Source: an uncultured Clostridia bacterium (GTDB taxonomy: Bacteria; Bacillota; Clostridia; Lachnospirales; Lachnospiraceae). Taken from it: a stretch of 7,798 nucleotides of DNA. How positions within the stretch are numbered: the stretch's first letter is position 1; every line of letters starts with the position of its first letter. Shown here piece after piece: positions 6,194-7,798 of the stretch. The position numbers and the translations under genes were made by a program. Below the pieces are notes generated by a model. The model searched no databases. It was not told the DNA's origin and saw only the letters and a program-made list of their open reading frames with translations. The stretch lies in contig CALBNS010000113.1 of NCBI GenBank assembly GCA_937896665.1, forward strand, positions 1-7,798, written 5' to 3'.

Positions 6194-6797
6194 GGCACAA
6201 TCGGTGATTGGAGATGCCTTTGATTACGCAGTCAATACTTGTGCTATTCTTGGAACTGACTTTGTGAAACTGTTTATTGCAAGTTCTGTGAGCAAGCGAA
6301 TGGAAAATGGTGAACCTGCTTATCTTGCAGGTAAAAGCGGCATTGAAATCGTTCGGGAGATCATTGCAGAAACAAAAGGGAAAGAACTTCAAATAGAACC
6401 GCAGGAGCATTTTGGACGCTCAAAGGAATACTGGATTGGATGGGCTGTTGCTTATTACCAGTGGTATTCAGGCAGGAAGTATAGTGATATTTTTAAAGTT
6501 GTTTCTTTTGAGGATTTGCAAAAAATGTACTATACTCTTCATGAAGCGGATATCACAAAATTTGTTGACATTGTGGATTCAAAAATAAAGGAGTATTTTC
6601 CTGAAACTAATTTAAAGCGCATTCGTACAGCATATGGTTTTACGCAAGCAGAGTTAGCGGAACGTTCCGGTGTCAGTCTTCGTTCAATTCAGATGTATGA
6701 ACAACGAAACAAAAATATCAACAAAGCAAGTGCAGATACGATGTATAGCATTGCCAAAGCTTTGGGCTGCACAATGGAAGATTTGATTGAACGGTAA
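6159..6797 (+). CDS. XRE-family DNA-binding protein with a long N-terminal domain, probable antitoxin/repressor
   Basis: This 212-residue protein overlaps the DUF3990 gene by 35 nt. Residues 1-145 are mostly helical and of no named domain I can assign with certainty. They contain SKAQSVIGDAFDYAVNTCAI, a segment resembling the small partner proteins found next to DUF3990, and an aromatic block YWIGWAVAYYQWYSGRKYSDIF (91-112). Residues 151-212 are a Cro/C1-type helix-turn-helix (NLKRIRTAYGFTQAELAERS, then GVSLRSIQMYEQ as recognition helix). The likely job is twofold: the N-terminal part binds and neutralises DUF3990, and the C-terminal part represses the shared promoter through the two palindromes. 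Fusing partner and repressor into one chain is typical of autoregulated antitoxins. The HTH is certain; neutralisation is inference. Confidence 0.85.
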   Translation: MTRAYQEIYLSKAQSVIGDAFDYAVNTCAILGTDFVKLFIASSVSKRMENGEPAYLAGKSGIEIVREIIAETKGKELQIEPQEHFGRSKEYWIGWAVAYYQWYSGRKYSDIFKVVSFEDLQKMYYTLHEADITKFVDIVDSKIKEYFPETNLKRIRTAYGFTQAELAERSGVSLRSIQMYEQRNKNINKASADTMYSIAKALGCTMEDLIER

Positions 6798-6828
6798 TCA
6801 AAATTTATGAAATAAAATCTATGTTTAT

Positions 6829-6866
6829 AAGCATCTATCAGAAAATCAATGGTAGATGCTTTTCTT
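6829..6866 (+). terminator. Intrinsic terminator after the DUF3990/XRE unit
   Basis: A 12-bp stem, AAGCATCTATCA with TGGTAGATGCTT (one G-T pair), closes on a 9-nt loop. A TTCTT tract follows, and further T's come nearby. It lies 31 nt after the XRE stop and before the portal ribosome site, closing the unit as an independent transcript inside the phage packaging block. Confidence 0.75.
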
Positions 6867-6895
6867 ATGCTCATTTTTAAGGAGGATTGAGGATT

Positions 6896-7045
6896 ATGGG
6901 AATTCTAAGTGGAATTTTTAAATCAAGGGATAAGCCACAGAATGCTACATCCGGCAGTGCATACCGATTCTTTATCGGTGGCAGTTCCAGTGGAAAGAAT
7001 GTCAATGAACGTTCTGCCATACCGCAAGGCAGGAATAGGGTATAA
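6896..7045 (+). pseudogene. Phage portal protein, N-terminal fragment
   Basis: AAGGAGG (6879-6885) precedes an ATG whose product begins MGILSGIFKSRDK, continues through SAYRFFIGGSSSGKNVNERSA, and then loses similarity. That opening is characteristic of HK97-type portal proteins (the ring through which phage DNA enters the capsid), usually about 400 residues. Here only about 42 codons are portal-like. The frame then runs into foreign sequence and stops at 7043-7045 after seven or so unrelated residues. The start and ribosome site are intact, so a 49-residue peptide could still be made, but it has no expected function. It marks the right edge of the phage island. Confidence 0.82.
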
Positions 7046-7391
7046 GCAGATTGCAAAGGAATTGGATTTGTCTGCGAATAGTGTAAAGTCTTATTGCAGA
7101 AGAAATGGTCTGAGCAGTGAAGCTTTAGAACAGAGTTTACCAGAGTCGGCTTGCGAGAACTGCGGCAAAAGTATTGAACAGAAAAAGGGAAAGAAGAAAA
7201 AGCGGTTCTGTTCCGATATATGCAGGAATCAGTGGTGGAATGCCCATCTAGATCAGGTGAAACGAAAGGCGATGTATGAGTATGTCTGTCCTACCTGCGG
7301 CAAGTCTTTTTCAGTGTATGGGAATGCAAAAAGGAAATATTGCAGTCACGTCTGCTATGTCATAGACAGATTTGGAACTCTGAAAAAATAA
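6999..7391 (+). CDS. Helix-turn-helix plus double zinc-finger protein, 5' end lost
   Basis: From the ATG at 6999 this reads 130 residues. An HTH resembling sigma region 4 comes first (about 10-38: YKQIAKELDLSANSVKSYCRR). Two four-cysteine zinc-binding modules follow, C52-C55-C71-C75 and C97-C100-C115-C119. Such proteins are common in Clostridial integrative elements near recombinase genes and are often labelled sigma-70-like; their role is undefined, presumably in element gene control. Its natural upstream DNA has been replaced by the portal fragment. The first codons overlap that gene in another frame, and the only ribosome-like stretch (GTGGAAAG, 6990-6997) is weak and too close to the ATG. 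The frame is open back to a GTG at 6909, but that part is portal sequence out of frame. Expression is doubtful; the domains are intact. Confidence 0.68.
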   Translation: MSMNVLPYRKAGIGYKQIAKELDLSANSVKSYCRRNGLSSEALEQSLPESACENCGKSIEQKKGKKKKRFCSDICRNQWWNAHLDQVKRKAMYEYVCPTCGKSFSVYGNAKRKYCSHVCYVIDRFGTLKK

Positions 7392-7407
7392 TAAGAAATT
7401 TATAGGA

Positions 7408-7424
7408 GAAAGTAGTTGCTATTT
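7408..7424 (+). repeat. 17-bp direct repeat, copy 1 (before the excisionase)
   Basis: GAAAGTAGTTGCTATTT recurs exactly 281 bp downstream, on the other side of the excisionase. Here GTAGTTG also pairs with CGACTAC (7446-7452), forming an imperfect dyad of about 40 nt with an inner TTTCCG/CGGGAA stem. The dyad lies 12 nt before the excisionase ribosome site. It could be a recombinase arm site or a structured leader. Confidence 0.65.
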
Positions 7425-7477
7425 TCCGGATTCTACGGGAATATACGACTACCTAAGAGTATGTGGAGGTGTAGAAA

Positions 7478-7672
7478 ATGGAAAAGTTGGCATTAAATGA
7501 GAAATATATGTTATCGATTAACGAGGCAGGAGCCTATTTTAATATCGGAGTGAAGAAGATGCGCTGATTAGCGGAAGACAATCTGGGAACATTTTCTGTG
7601 TACAGTGGAAATCGTTACCTGATTATACGCACAAAGTTTGAGGAATTTCTGCAGAATAATCCTATGATATAA
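7478..7672 (+). pseudogene. xis: Tn916-type excisionase with an in-frame stop at codon 30
   Basis: A small excisionase bends DNA and directs the tyrosine integrase toward excision of an integrative element. A good GGAGG (7465-7469) precedes the ATG. The frame reads YMLSINEAGAYFNIGVKKMR, then TGA (7565-7567), then continues as LAEDNLGTFSVYSGNRYLIIRTKFEEFL to a TAA at 7670. The two halves together give a 64-codon protein that matches the winged-helix excisionase plan (helix-turn-helix, then a NGNR-like wing). One base change, CGA to TGA at an arginine or TGG to TGA at a tryptophan, explains the break. TGA ends several intact genes here, so recoding is unlikely. The truncated 29-residue product would lack the wing and half of the DNA-binding fold. 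Confidence 0.85.
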
Positions 7673-7798
7673 ATGCATTTATTCTGCCGAAAGTAGTTGC
7701 TATTTATGCGTTTTAGAGTGATATATGTTACTACCAAAAACGAAGAAGGAGCTTCCTGTATACTTTAAAGAGTAAAAGGAATTGACCAAAAAGAATAC
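7673..7798. other. Tail of the window, no gene start found
   Basis: An integrase gene normally follows an excisionase of this type. After repeat copy 2 every frame meets a stop soon, and I find no ATG with a ribosome site; the only ATG frame (7725) encodes 16 residues. TTG at 7782 opens the last few codons (TKKN), but the purines before it are too close for a normal ribosome site. The integrase, if present, begins beyond the right edge. Confidence 0.4.
7689..7705 (+). repeat. 17-bp direct repeat, copy 2 (after the excisionase)
   Basis: This is an exact second copy of GAAAGTAGTTGCTATTT. As at copy 1, an ACTACC follows (7730-7735), 37 nt after the GTAGT against 35 nt at copy 1. An AAGGAG purine run (7746-7751) then comes about 11 nt later, so spacing and order are copied as well as the 17-mer. 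No start codon follows that run at a usable distance. Confidence 0.65.

Larger units (their letters stand above)
4995..7020 (+). mobile_element. Phage-derived island carrying a DUF3990/XRE gene pair
   Basis: This segment starts inside a terminase gene and stops inside a portal gene. Those two genes lie side by side, in this order, in the packaging block of many tailed phages. Between the fragments is a complete two-gene unit with its own promoter and terminator. On either side the sequence belongs to an integrative element (exporter cargo on the left, HTH/zinc-finger and excisionase on the right). The simplest reading is that part of a prophage carrying an extra module between terminase and portal recombined into the element. 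The edges are estimates from where protein similarity, as I recognise it, changes. No target-site duplication or terminal inverted repeats are evident, so I do not claim a transposon. Confidence 0.62.

Noticed and set aside
6909..6998. Longer N-terminus for the HTH/zinc-finger protein from a GTG
   Set aside because: These bases encode the portal N-terminus in another frame, and the extended residues resemble nothing in the zinc-finger family.
7565..7567. TGA read as tryptophan (recoded genetic code) in the excisionase
   Set aside because: TGA is the normal stop of the response regulator, the small peptide and the second permease here, so a point mutation is simpler.

Overview
The window reads as accessory DNA of a gut-type Clostridia (Lachnospiraceae/Ruminococcaceae-like Firmicute). 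The grounds are strong AGGAGG ribosome sites about 8 nt before starts, moderate-to-low GC, a Tn916/Tn1549-style excisionase, and gene families common in such genomes. Every convincing gene is on the + strand. No taxonomic marker is present, so the host call is inference.

Positions 100-5002 form a sensing-and-export module. An OmpR-type response regulator and a two-membrane-segment histidine kinase overlap by 3 nt (100-1841). A strong intrinsic terminator follows (1858-1902). A second promoter then carries four repeats of a TTCACA-like heptamer at exact 11-bp steps (1909-1948) and a perfect TATAAT. It drives a 50-residue single-span membrane peptide, an ABC ATPase and two ABC-2 permeases, all tightly packed or overlapping. 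The natural reading is that the kinase senses a membrane-active compound and the regulator switches on the exporter. This is the sort of cargo usually found just inside the xis/int end of Tn1549-like conjugative elements.

Positions ~4995-7020 are a phage-derived island of about 2 kb. It opens mid-gene in the 3' end of a large terminase and closes mid-gene about 42 codons into an HK97-type portal gene. Terminase and portal genes are normally adjacent, and here they flank a complete two-gene unit: a DUF3990 protein (a family related to ADP-ribosyltransferases, often toxin-like) and an overlapping XRE-type DNA-binding protein. The unit has its own consensus promoter (TTGACT-17 bp-TATAAT), two near-identical 16-bp palindromic operators 42 bp apart, and a terminator. 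It looks like a self-repressed toxin-antitoxin or phage-carried competition/defence locus. The flanking fragments suggest it entered the element from a prophage.

Positions ~7015-7798 return to integrative-element DNA. They hold an HTH plus double zinc-finger protein whose 5' end is lost in the portal fragment, and a small excisionase broken by one in-frame TGA. Two copies of a 17-bp repeat bracket that excisionase. An integrase gene would be expected just past the right edge but is not visible. The right-hand recombination functions therefore look decayed, while the export and DUF3990/XRE modules look intact.
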